From: Synechococcus sp. MIT S9220
GTDB lineage: Bacteria > Cyanobacteriota > Cyanobacteriia > PCC-6307 > Cyanobiaceae
NCBI RefSeq assembly: GCF_014304815.1
Contig: NZ_CP047958.1
Coordinates: 558,001 to 622,000, forward strand
Direction of reading: 5' to 3'
Length of the DNA: 64,000 nt
Shown here: positions 17,047 through 25,564 of the stretch, in pieces
Layout of the letters: each line of letters starts with the position of its first letter
Numbering within the stretch: the stretch's first letter is position 1
Made by a program: the position numbers and the translations under genes
Notes under the pieces: generated by a model
What the model was told of the DNA's origin: nothing
Databases searched by the model: none
What the model saw: only the letters and a program-made list of their open reading frames with translations

Positions 17047-18245
17047 CTGCTCATTGCTGACAACGTCCGAATCTGATCGGTGAGTTGTGCGATGTCGTTC
17101 TGGCTGGTGCAGATATGGGTGCATGCCCGCAGGCAGACGGGGTCTGCCAGGTCACGGATCCAAAGTTGTTGTCCGCCGAGGGCCTTCACCACCTCGGCTG
17201 GTGTGGCTCCCGTTGCCTCAGGGCGCATCTGAAAACTCACCAGACCAGCCGGTGGTGGGCCGTCGAGCAGCGGTGAAACCCCAGGGATCGACTTCAGCTC
17301 TTTCCAGAGCTGTTCGCTCAGGATGCGGATCTGCCCGAGTCGTTCGTCGTCTGAGCCCTCCTGCTCCAGCAGGTCAAGAGAGCAGCGCAGGCCAGCCATC
17401 AGTGGCACGCAGCTCGTGGCCACCTCAAAGCGACGGCTGTCGTGATGGAAGGGGTCTGGATCTTCTGCCACAGCACGCGTTTCATCCTGAAGGCTGCGCC
17501 AACCGATCACGGTGGGATAGCCATCCGAGAGCACACGCTCTGAGATCGCGACCCCGCCCAGTCCTTCCGGACCGCATGCCCATTTGTGCCCAGTAAAGGC
17601 ATAGATATCGGCTGCTGCTGCCGCCTCTGAAACGGGAATCTGGCCGACGCTCTGCGCAGCATCTACAAGCAGGAACGGCCGGGCCGGATGTTGTTGCAGT
17701 TGTGCGGCCACCGCTGCGATCGGCATCTTCTGACCGGTGTTCCAGAGCAGATGCGACAGCACCACGATGCGGGTCTTGCTGGTGAGCTGCTCGTCGAGGG
17801 CTGCCAGCACCTCGTGATCGGTATGGGCCTGATCATCGCGGCCGAGTCTGCATTGCTTCACGGGCAGCGTGTGGACCTGAAGCTGGCGGCGACGAGCCAG
17901 TTCGTGGCAGGCCGCTACGACACCGGGGTGCTCACAGTCGCTGATCAGGATGTGGTCGCCATCGTCGATGGGCAGGCCCCAGAGGGGAAGCACACATCCG
18001 GTGGTCACGTTCTCGCTCAGGGCGAGCCGATGCGCTGGCACATTGCATAACCGGGCTAGACGGCCGCGTGTGCTGTTCACTTCGGCGCTGATGTAGGGCC
18101 AGATGTCTGTGGTGAAGGGGCCGAGTTCCTGGATACGTTTCCAGCTGCTGGTGATGGCATCCAGTGAGGGTGTGGGCAGCGGCCCCTGCCCGCCATAGTT
18201 GAAGTAGGTCTTGTTGGCCAGTGCGGGGCAGAGTTCTCTCAGCAT
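17043..18245 (-). CDS. L-cysteine/cystine C-S lyase (aminotransferase class V)
   Basis: This 400-residue PLP enzyme closely follows the Synechocystis cystine lyase pattern as I remember it. It starts [15 protein letters not shown], contains [10 protein letters not shown], and has the PLP lysine in [15 protein letters not shown]. That enzyme cleaves cystine to give a persulfide usable for Fe-S clusters. It lacks the mobile active-site Cys loop of SufS, which supports a lyase over a desulfurase. It probably acts in the cytosol. It is convergent with murE. Confidence 0.85.
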   Translation of the reverse strand: MLRELCPALANKTYFNYGGQGPLPTPSLDAITSSWKRIQELGPFTTDIWPYISAEVNSTRGRLARLCNVPAHRLALSENVTTGCVLPLWGLPIDDGDHILISDCEHPGVVAACHELARRRQLQVHTLPVKQCRLGRDDQAHTDHEVLAALDEQLTSKTRIVVLSHLLWNTGQKMPIAAVAAQLQQHPARPFLLVDAAQSVGQIPVSEAAAAADIYAFTGHKWACGPEGLGGVAISERVLSDGYPTVIGWRSLQDETRAVAEDPDPFHHDSRRFEVATSCVPLMAGLRCSLDLLEQEGSDDERLGQIRILSEQLWKELKSIPGVSPLLDGPPPAGLVSFQMRPEATGATPAEVVKALGGQQLWIRDLADPVCLRACTHICTSQNDIAQLTDQIRTLSAMSS

Positions 18246-18485
18246 TGGGGATCAGGACCTGATCTCATGATCGCTCCTCAGCTCATGTATTGCCGCGTTA
18301 CCGGGCTGCTTCGGGTGAGGTTGCATTGAGTGCTGCACTAGGCAGCTTCGAGCGGGTCCATGTCGAATTTCAAGAGTTGGCTCTGCTGAGGAGCGTTCAG
18401 CCAAGTGATGGCTACGTTGCGTTTGTTTGTTGGCTTGGTATCACCGATGGCACTGGTGGACTGGCTCTAGATTCTTCACCCGGTT

Positions 18486-19145
18486 TTGGCGGTGGTGTTG
18501 ATCTATCCCCTCACCGGGATCGTGATGCGACTGGCGATGCAGACACGATCTCGGCGATTGAAGACCGCAAAACCGCCTCCGACGGTGGGGCGCGACCACA
18601 GTGATCTCGGTCGCTGGCTCGCCGCAGCTGTGGTTGGTCTGGTGATCGTTGCACTCACCGTGGTCATCGCAACACATGCGCCGCTCGATCAGTTCCAAGG
18701 GGGCTTCGCTCGTGCTGGCATGCTGCTGATGGTGATGGCCGGAACCCTGCTTAGTCTGGGCGCGCTGTGGATTGCGAAGGCACCTGGCCTGCGGCTGGCG
18801 TTTGCTCTGATCACCTGGGCTGGTGTTCTTGGCCTGGGAGCTCAGCCGGAGGTGTGGCGACTGTCTGATGACCCGTTGTCGCCAGCGTTCTGGCAATCCC
18901 ATTACTGGTCTGTTGTCGCCGTGGTGGGCCTGATGTTGTTTTCGCTCGGTGCCCGACCGGAGATTTTGCGCGATCTGCGCCTGCGCCGCCTGCATGTCAC
19001 CGCTAATGTGCTTGCGGCACTGCTGTTCGTTGCGCAGGGCGTCACCGGCACCCGCGATCTGCTGGAGATTCCATTGAGTTGGCAGAAGCCGACGATCTAT
19101 GTCTGCAATTTCGATCTCCGAACCTGTCTGCCGCCAGCACAGTGA
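18486..19145 (+). CDS. DUF4079 membrane protein with early in-frame TAG
   Basis: This multi-span protein has about five hydrophobic segments and matches the cyanobacterial DUF4079 family; function is unknown. The ATG at 18447 opens the natural N-terminus MALVDWL, followed by TAG at 18468-18470, then ILHPVLAVVLIYPLTG in the same frame. In relatives I expect Trp at this spot, so TGG to TAG is the likely change. The part downstream could still be made from the TTG at 18486 (219 residues) with a loss of 13. Otherwise it is a very recent pseudogene. Confidence 0.65.
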   Translation: MAVVLIYPLTGIVMRLAMQTRSRRLKTAKPPPTVGRDHSDLGRWLAAAVVGLVIVALTVVIATHAPLDQFQGGFARAGMLLMVMAGTLLSLGALWIAKAPGLRLAFALITWAGVLGLGAQPEVWRLSDDPLSPAFWQSHYWSVVAVVGLMLFSLGARPEILRDLRLRRLHVTANVLAALLFVAQGVTGTRDLLEIPLSWQKPTIYVCNFDLRTCLPPAQ

Positions 19146-19300
19146 CCAACAGGTCTGTACGGAGTGCACTTTGTTAGTTCCAGTTGCTCCTCTTTTATCT
19201 GCTGTTATCAGGATGGTTCTTTGAGTTGAGCTTGTCCGGACGCTTCCAAGGAGAGAGAGAGAACTCAAAACTCTTGCTTTTCAAGACTTATGCACGCCAT

Positions 19301-19996
19301 TCATCTAAGGGTTGGCGTCAATGCGTCATGCTCAAAGGTTAAGTAGCTAGATCTCCATGAATAGGAAATTCCAACGCAAGGAGAAAGATTGAGAGTCGCA
19401 TGGAAATAGCGGTCGGGAATAAATAAAGCCTCTCCTTTTCGAGATTTGACGAGCTTGGCTCCTTCCAATTGCGGCCACAACTGTTTGATATCCAACTGAA
19501 ACCACTCTGAAAGTGATTGTCGACTTGGCCCAGAAACTTCATGATTGAACTTCGCAAGTGCAGCACTGTTCTGTTTGGAATGGGGAGCGAGAAACCAGAG
19601 CTTCTCTCCTTGAAGACACTCAAAGCAGGCTCGTGTGTGTTGATGCACGTGGGTTCCAGTGCCACGGCAACCAGCAAACAGACGTGCCATTCGAATCTGG
19701 TTGGGCTCTAAATTCACCGTTTGTGGTCCTCCCACTGCAGCATAAAGCTCTGGACTTAAAATTAATCCCTCAAAGAGGAATGGATGGGAAACATAGAGTT
19801 TGGATTCAGGTTCAGGTTGGTCGAGTTGCCTGAGAAATAGATCAAGCTGAAGATGCCCATTGGGCTCAGTGACGTAAGGATCGAGTGAGTATTCGACTGA
19901 AATTGATTGATTCTCGCAAACTGTGAAGAGCTCCTTCAGTTTATGTGTTGAAATGGATTGAAGATAAGGCTTAAAATCCTGTCTGTTGCGTTTCAT
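19301..19996 (-). CDS. JmjC/cupin-like protein, putative oxygenase of the export operon
   Basis: This 231-residue protein has a cupin core. THVHQHTRACFECLQGEKLW (about 115-134) resembles the JmjC strand that normally carries the HxD iron ligands, and FIPDRYFHATLNL (about 192-204) resembles the strand with the second His (H199). At the HxD site the sequence is H116-x-H118-x-H120, so an Asp ligand is lacking and metal binding may differ. JmjC enzymes hydroxylate protein side chains with 2-oxoglutarate. Its start overlaps the upstream ABC gene by 4 bases, so it is made with the exporter. I infer a modifying or guiding role for the exported protein. Confidence 0.6.
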   Translation of the reverse strand: MKRNRQDFKPYLQSISTHKLKELFTVCENQSISVEYSLDPYVTEPNGHLQLDLFLRQLDQPEPESKLYVSHPFLFEGLILSPELYAAVGGPQTVNLEPNQIRMARLFAGCRGTGTHVHQHTRACFECLQGEKLWFLAPHSKQNSAALAKFNHEVSGPSRQSLSEWFQLDIKQLWPQLEGAKLVKSRKGEALFIPDRYFHATLNLSPCVGISYSWRSSYLTFEHDALTPTLR

Positions 19997-22053
19997 CGGT
20001 TTGATCCCATTCGTTGATTTTGTGATTCCAGGTGAATGACTTTGTCAAATGAGTCTTTCGCGCTGAGTCGATGCAGGCAGGAAATATGAATTGAGCAGGA
20101 TTGATTCAGCTTTTTCAAGAGAATCTGATGGCTTTCTTCATCTAGATAAGATGTCGGTTCATCGGATAGAAGAACCGTGGGTTGACCTAAAACAACGCGC
20201 GCAATGTGCAGACGTTGAAGCTCTGCATGTGAGATGTCTTGTGAGGATTCACTTAAGTTGGTCTTCAAGCCCATTGGTAAGCTCTCGAGAATGGGGTCAC
20301 ATAAACAATTTTTTAAAGCCTCAAGGATTGCATCGTCAGAAAAATGATTCCAAGGGTCTAAAAATTCGCGTATTGTTGAGCTCGATAGCTTAGGATTCTG
20401 GGGAATAGCCATGACTCTTGCGAAGTTCTTGAGGCTCTGTTGATTCGATAGAAGCGTATTATTGATGATGATTTCTCCTTCGCTGGCATCATGAAGACCA
20501 CCAAGGACTTTGATCAAAGTTGACTTCCCTGAACCCGGTTCTCCTGTGATCGCATATTTTTGACCCTTCTCAAAAACAAGATTCAGGTCACTGATGATAT
20601 TGAATTTTGCGTTGTTGTGTTTATAAGCGATTTGCTTGAGTTCAATAGACTTAACTGGTTCCATTGAATCCATTGTCGAAGATGGTTGAAGTAACGAAAT
20701 CCTTTGCTTTTCGAATTGGTCTAGACCTCGCAAGCTGTTTTTGCTGAAGTAAGTTGGCAAGGCAATCATGAGTGAGGAGATGGCTTCTGCAACTTGTGAA
20801 AACCCTGCAGAGATAAACGAAAATGCTGTGAACATCACGAGATATTTTCCTTGGGACAAACCACTACTCGCTGAATAACCAAACAGAATGAGTGCAACCA
20901 GCAGCGAGCTGACGATTCTTGAAAACAGCACTCCATAGCTACTCCATTGATTAATGGAGATGATCATCTTGTAATAGCGACTTTTGGTATTCGTGAATGA
21001 TTGATCGTATAAAGTTTCCAGTCCAAGCGAACGAATTTCGTTAATGTAGTTGACAGTATCAATTATAATTTGATTGTTCTCTGCTTGGTTGCGAATGAGT
21101 TGAAACGATATCCGACCTGTGATGTACCCTGATGCAAGAGACACCCAGGCAGGAAGAGAGCTTAACAGCAGAATTAAAAAGACAATTCTTGGCTCAAGAA
21201 GGTAAAAGCCAAAGACGGTCATATATGTACCAATCGTTAGGAGTGCGATCGGGATTGAAATTAGTAGCGCTCTTGCACTTGACGTGAATGCCAGTGCCGT
21301 CTTGAAATTTTGCTCCCAAAGACTGAGTGAAAGCGTTGGAAGAGCACTTGGTTTTGCAGACAAATAGCGATCAAGTAAGCTGATTAATCCATGAAAATCA
21401 ATAGAGGATTGTGCAATGCTAATGGAGACGGTGGAGACTGTTTTGAATAATGTTCCAATTAATTGGCTCGAGAAAAGGCCAATACAGATAATGATTAATT
21501 GATTGATTTGACCCGTTGGTATTAATTGATCAAAGATTGGCCCCATTGCTAGAACGGGTAGGGTCGATAAAAGTGTGAATACTGATAAACCAATCAATGT
21601 CAATGCATAGCCTTTCCATCGAGCAGCAATTTGCCACCATGAAAGCTCAAGTTTGCTCAGTTTCCGATGGGGGAGTGATGAGATAAGACTGAAGTAATTC
21701 CATGTTTCACTGGATTCAGTTTGACCACGGAGAAAGAGTTGATATCTTTGATAGGAATCGATGTAGCACCATTGATGATTCTCCTCATTGATCACGAGAA
21801 TCTTCAGTGGCACAGATGAAAGCGGTTTCAATGTTGGTTGTCGATCAAATCGAATCGCTAAGATCTTTGTCTTTGTCTCTATAAAAGTGAGGCATTGGTT
21901 TGAGTCTGCATGCCGCAAAGACTCAGCTTGGTGCATTACGGCATCTTCTTCTGATGCACTCAAGCCAATCCGCAGTAGAGGATCCTTGAGGATTTTTTGG
22001 ATGATATCCGCGGGTTTTCCCCAGTGGACACTGACTTGATTAGTGTGGGTCAT
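19993..22053 (-). CDS. ABC exporter subunit without peptidase (NHLM-type permease/ATPase)
   Basis: This 686-residue protein has an N-terminal soluble region (1-150), six membrane spans (about 155-430) and a nucleotide-binding domain (about 480-680). Walker A (GEPGSGKST), Q-loop (AIPQNP), Walker B with Glu (LLSDEPTSYLD) and the switch His (SCLHRLS) are intact. The ABC signature is degenerate, with ISHAE in place of LSGGQ. The order adaptor, peptidase-ABC, plain ABC is the three-gene set of NHLM/nitrile-hydratase-leader peptide exporters, and the lengths match. It overlaps both neighbours by 4 bases. It probably pairs with the C39 subunit as a heterodimer. Confidence 0.8.
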   Translation of the reverse strand: MTHTNQVSVHWGKPADIIQKILKDPLLRIGLSASEEDAVMHQAESLRHADSNQCLTFIETKTKILAIRFDRQPTLKPLSSVPLKILVINEENHQWCYIDSYQRYQLFLRGQTESSETWNYFSLISSLPHRKLSKLELSWWQIAARWKGYALTLIGLSVFTLLSTLPVLAMGPIFDQLIPTGQINQLIIICIGLFSSQLIGTLFKTVSTVSISIAQSSIDFHGLISLLDRYLSAKPSALPTLSLSLWEQNFKTALAFTSSARALLISIPIALLTIGTYMTVFGFYLLEPRIVFLILLLSSLPAWVSLASGYITGRISFQLIRNQAENNQIIIDTVNYINEIRSLGLETLYDQSFTNTKSRYYKMIISINQWSSYGVLFSRIVSSLLVALILFGYSASSGLSQGKYLVMFTAFSFISAGFSQVAEAISSLMIALPTYFSKNSLRGLDQFEKQRISLLQPSSTMDSMEPVKSIELKQIAYKHNNAKFNIISDLNLVFEKGQKYAITGEPGSGKSTLIKVLGGLHDASEGEIIINNTLLSNQQSLKNFARVMAIPQNPKLSSSTIREFLDPWNHFSDDAILEALKNCLCDPILESLPMGLKTNLSESSQDISHAELQRLHIARVVLGQPTVLLSDEPTSYLDEESHQILLKKLNQSCSIHISCLHRLSAKDSFDKVIHLESQNQRMGSNR

Positions 22054-24194
22054 TCTTGCTTGCTCCTCAATCGACCCACTTGACCATTTATTAATGCAAA
22101 GGCATGCACTTTCTCTAGCAGATCGTTATCTTGATCAACCAAAAAAATGCTGTTTTGTTGATACTTAATGATCCCTTGAATGAACCCATCTTTGAGTGTG
22201 GCTGGCAGGCTGTCGAGAACATTGTCGATGACCAGAATTTTCGGTTCACGGATCAAACAACGAATCACCTGGAGTATCACCTTCTCTCCACCACTTAAAG
22301 TCTTTACGTCATTCAGTTGGCGGTTCAAGTCTCTAAATAAATTCAACTTGCCTACACCGAGTTTTTCAACTATGGTCATTATTTGCTCATAGCTGCTTGT
22401 TTGAAATGGGTCTAAGTTGAACAGCAATGTGTTTTGAAATAGCAGTGGCTCTGACTCCACCATCAAAACCAATTGGTTGAGTCTTTTGCCTGATTGCTGA
22501 TGGATATTTTCACCAAATATCTTGATCATTCCCAAACCCGGTCTAATGCGCCCTGCAAGTAGCTTGCCAAGGGTTGTTTTCCCTGATGACTGATCAGCAG
22601 CAATGGCGATTGGAAAAGCCGATGCATTCAGATTTAACGATGCGCGTTCAAGAATCTTTCGACTGAACAACGAATACTTAAAACTGACCTGATTCAACTG
22701 GAGAATCGTCAATTCCTGTGATTGATTAATTGCAACTACTGGTTGATTATTGAATTTAGGATTGTATCGTCCGTCTAATTGCGTCGTTGTGAGGTCTTCC
22801 AACCTTTTGTAGGCGATCAAGGTCTCTTGCAGATTTTGAATCGTCGTGACCAATCCTGATAATGGTGCTAACGACAAGCTCACCAAAGCATCTAAAGCTG
22901 CATATTGTCCAAGCGTGATTTGACCATTGAGGATTAATAGTGATGCCGCTAATAAAAGAACGACAGTGGATAAGCTATCAACTAATCCAAGAAAGAAATT
23001 TTGCTGTGCATAAGTGATATTTAACAAATTTTCTGACTGGTGTGCAATGATGAGGCTCTGTGCATAACGTGAGAGATGGAAGTGCTCTTGTCCTTCCATT
23101 TTGATTTGATCATATCCATTGATGATTTGATAAAGATCCGCTTGGTTTTTGGCTAATGATTGCTGATTTTCTTGTTGCAGATCAACCTGAACGGGAATCA
23201 TCACGAGCGATGCTGTAATGATAATGATCATCAGAATAGCAATGAAGATGAAAAGCCAAAATGATGTGGCCAGTAGAATAAAAAATAAGATCAGTAAATT
23301 AATGGCTGCGATGAGCAGCGTAATCAGAGACGACTGGTTTGCGAGCAAAAGTTGATCGAGGCTTTCAAACTTTGCACTGATGTCCCCAGTATGGCGGCTT
23401 AGAAAATAGTTTTCTGGTAGCCTGATCAGTTTTCGATAGAAGTATTGGTTGAGCTTTAGGCTTAATTGACTGATGCCAAGGCAAACACATCCGAAGAGTA
23501 AAAATGTCCCAACTCCACTGATAATGGCAATCACAACTTGGGAGATGGCTAGGGATCGGCTCCACTGTGGAAGATTGAGCTCGATCACCCAAGTGAAAAA
23601 TATGTTTAATATTTGCGCATTGGCTAATTCGAAGGTGGCAATAATGATTAATAGAAGTGCGATGACTGTGAGAATCGAAGCTGAAAAGCTTTGCTTTAAA
23701 CTGGTGAGCCAAATTGCTGGTGTTTTTGGTGACTGCTGGGCTTTCTTTTCGGCAGAATTTTCATCAATTTTTCGACCAACAAGTGCATACTGATCAATGC
23801 AATGAGCTAATGTTTGCTTCTCAATCTCTAAAAATCCTGTGGCTGGATCATGCGCAATGAAGTGAGTGTCTGTTTTTTCAAGTATCAGAATAAAATGATT
23901 GCTTTTCCAGCAAACAATCGTGGGTAAGTCAAGTTCATTCAGCAACTCCTCCTTGTTATTCGTGTCATGTACCACAATGCGAATGCCGATATGCTCAGCC
24001 AGTCGTTGAAGTTGGCTTGCATTGATGCCTCCACGACAGGACCCATAGATTGCTCGGATCTGCTGTAAGGAGACATTGAGTTTGAAGGACTTTGCCATCA
24101 TTGCGAGGCAAACTAACCCACACTCAGATTCATCCGACTGAAATAGCGGACGCGTCTTTGGATTGGCAGGTAATCCTAGGATTGATGGAAACAA
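22050..24194 (-). CDS. C39-peptidase ABC exporter subunit (NHLM-type)
   Basis: This 714-residue protein carries an active-looking C39 peptidase at residues 15-130: Q19 and C25 in LFQSDESECGLVCLAM, H100 in SNHFILI and D116 in HDPATG. C39 domains cut double-glycine leaders during export. Membrane spans follow (about 165-445), then a nucleotide-binding domain that is degenerate. Walker A reads ADQSSGKTT, the Q-loop Gln is Glu, Walker B ends IDN in place of IDE, and the switch His is missing. Its signature LSGGE is intact. This mirrors the defects of the partner subunit. It lies 5 bases after hlyD and overlaps the next gene by 4. Confidence 0.88.
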   Translation of the reverse strand: MFPSILGLPANPKTRPLFQSDESECGLVCLAMMAKSFKLNVSLQQIRAIYGSCRGGINASQLQRLAEHIGIRIVVHDTNNKEELLNELDLPTIVCWKSNHFILILEKTDTHFIAHDPATGFLEIEKQTLAHCIDQYALVGRKIDENSAEKKAQQSPKTPAIWLTSLKQSFSASILTVIALLLIIIATFELANAQILNIFFTWVIELNLPQWSRSLAISQVVIAIISGVGTFLLFGCVCLGISQLSLKLNQYFYRKLIRLPENYFLSRHTGDISAKFESLDQLLLANQSSLITLLIAAINLLILFFILLATSFWLFIFIAILMIIIITASLVMIPVQVDLQQENQQSLAKNQADLYQIINGYDQIKMEGQEHFHLSRYAQSLIIAHQSENLLNITYAQQNFFLGLVDSLSTVVLLLAASLLILNGQITLGQYAALDALVSLSLAPLSGLVTTIQNLQETLIAYKRLEDLTTTQLDGRYNPKFNNQPVVAINQSQELTILQLNQVSFKYSLFSRKILERASLNLNASAFPIAIAADQSSGKTTLGKLLAGRIRPGLGMIKIFGENIHQQSGKRLNQLVLMVESEPLLFQNTLLFNLDPFQTSSYEQIMTIVEKLGVGKLNLFRDLNRQLNDVKTLSGGEKVILQVIRCLIREPKILVIDNVLDSLPATLKDGFIQGIIKYQQNSIFLVDQDNDLLEKVHAFALINGQVGRLRSKQE

Positions 24195-24199
24195 TGCAT

Positions 24200-25417
24200 C
24201 TACCTCCCATACCCTAGATTCTTTTTCATTAGGGGAACCAGATAACTAATGGGTGTCCACGTGTCATAAACGCAGTCGACAGTTGCTGCTCCACCTGTAC
24301 TGAATCCCCAACTCGGTGGTCGTTGTGTTGTCCATTGAAGATCTCCTTTCTTGTTCTTGTCCATCGTTATCACAAGCATGTATGGGAAAGCAGAAAACTC
24401 TTGGATTGTGGATCGGTTTCTTAGTTCATCAAACAGAGAGTTAGCAGTGTATTCAAGTCCCAGAATCCTTGTTAACTCCTGAGGATTGGTCGGGAGCTCT
24501 CCCACTGACTTGACTTTTGCGAGGATATACCCATATCGAGAGGCTGGTGTTTCCGCCGGACTCAAAAAACACCGCTCCCCTTGATTGAGTCTTTTTGCTG
24601 CTTCTGCAGAGAGGAGAAACACTCCCAAAGCTGGTCCTTCCTTTAAAGCGATTGTCGCAACTGTTTGTCCTTCTTGGACGTAATCTCCTTCGTTCACATC
24701 AATCACACTGACAATGCCATTTGTACCAGAAAGGATGTCGCGTGATAGTTTTAATTGATTATCCGAGAGGTCGGCATTTGTATCACTGGTGATTTGAGAG
24801 GACTTGGCGGAAAGCTGCAGTTGGAGTAGATCAGATTGTTTCTGCTCAATGGATCCTTTTAATTGTAGAAGCTGAGTTTTAATAACATCAACCTGATTCA
24901 GTTGGCTTAGATACTCAACTTGACTGATGTCTTGATTGTCAACGAGTTTTTGATATCGCCTGAGCTGCTCTTGATTCAATAGCAATTGTTGCCGAAGAGT
25001 CTTTTGTGTCTCGAGCAATCCATCGATGCTTTGTTCTGTAGAAATCATCATCGTGCTCAACTGCTTGGGAGTCATTGCATTGCTGAGCTCTTGAATTGCT
25101 TGATTCGATTCTGCCTCGATTCTTTGAACCTGGTTATCAAGACTGATCAGAGTTTGCCCTTCGATGACCCGTTGCCCTGTCTCGATGTGAACCTTGTGAA
25201 CTCTCCCCGAAACACGAGCGTAGGCGCGATTATTTTTTCCTTGATTCAGAGTAAAACCAATCCCACTGACGGTTGCATTCACACGATAAACACAAGCCCA
25301 GATCAGGAAACAGCCACTGATCGCTACCAAGCCATAGCTGGCAAGCACGAATGGCTGTTGTGTCACGAAGCCAAGAAAGGGGTAAATTCTCTTGATTCGC
25401 TTTGTATTGAATCTCAT
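24200..25417 (-). CDS. HlyD-family periplasmic adaptor (NHLM-type)
   Basis: This 405-residue membrane fusion protein has a short cytoplasmic N-terminus, one transmembrane helix (about 25-47), a lipoyl-like half (RVSGRVHKVHIETGQRVIEG), a long coiled-coil hairpin (about 90-225), and the second lipoyl half (GTNGIVSVIDVNEGDYVQEG). It bridges the ABC exporter to an outer-membrane channel. It is first in the minus-strand operon (hlyD, C39-ABC, ABC, cupin) and divergent from the TolC-like gene across 147 bases that probably hold both promoters. Confidence 0.88.
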   Translation of the reverse strand: MRFNTKRIKRIYPFLGFVTQQPFVLASYGLVAISGCFLIWACVYRVNATVSGIGFTLNQGKNNRAYARVSGRVHKVHIETGQRVIEGQTLISLDNQVQRIEAESNQAIQELSNAMTPKQLSTMMISTEQSIDGLLETQKTLRQQLLLNQEQLRRYQKLVDNQDISQVEYLSQLNQVDVIKTQLLQLKGSIEQKQSDLLQLQLSAKSSQITSDTNADLSDNQLKLSRDILSGTNGIVSVIDVNEGDYVQEGQTVATIALKEGPALGVFLLSAEAAKRLNQGERCFLSPAETPASRYGYILAKVKSVGELPTNPQELTRILGLEYTANSLFDELRNRSTIQEFSAFPYMLVITMDKNKKGDLQWTTQRPPSWGFSTGGAATVDCVYDTWTPISYLVPLMKKNLGYGR

Positions 25418-25564
25418 ATTGATAAGCTAGCTGCCATCTCATCATTGGCAATTATTTAATGGGTTTCTTTGCCGCCGGAGTGTGTGTTTGCGTTTAAGGT
25501 GTTTTTTCGGGCTCGTTGCCCTTGCTCCAGTTGCCGCTAAGATTGGCCGATCAAACTGATACCG

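Noticed and set aside
18441-19268. Minus-strand frame of 275 codons
   Set aside because: Antisense to the DUF4079 gene; Gln/His/Arg-rich shadow frame.
25418-25564. Specific promoter boxes between hlyD and the TolC-like gene
   Set aside because: The divergent gap must hold promoters, but no -10/-35 pair or known regulator site (for example GTA-N8-TAC) could be recognised with confidence.
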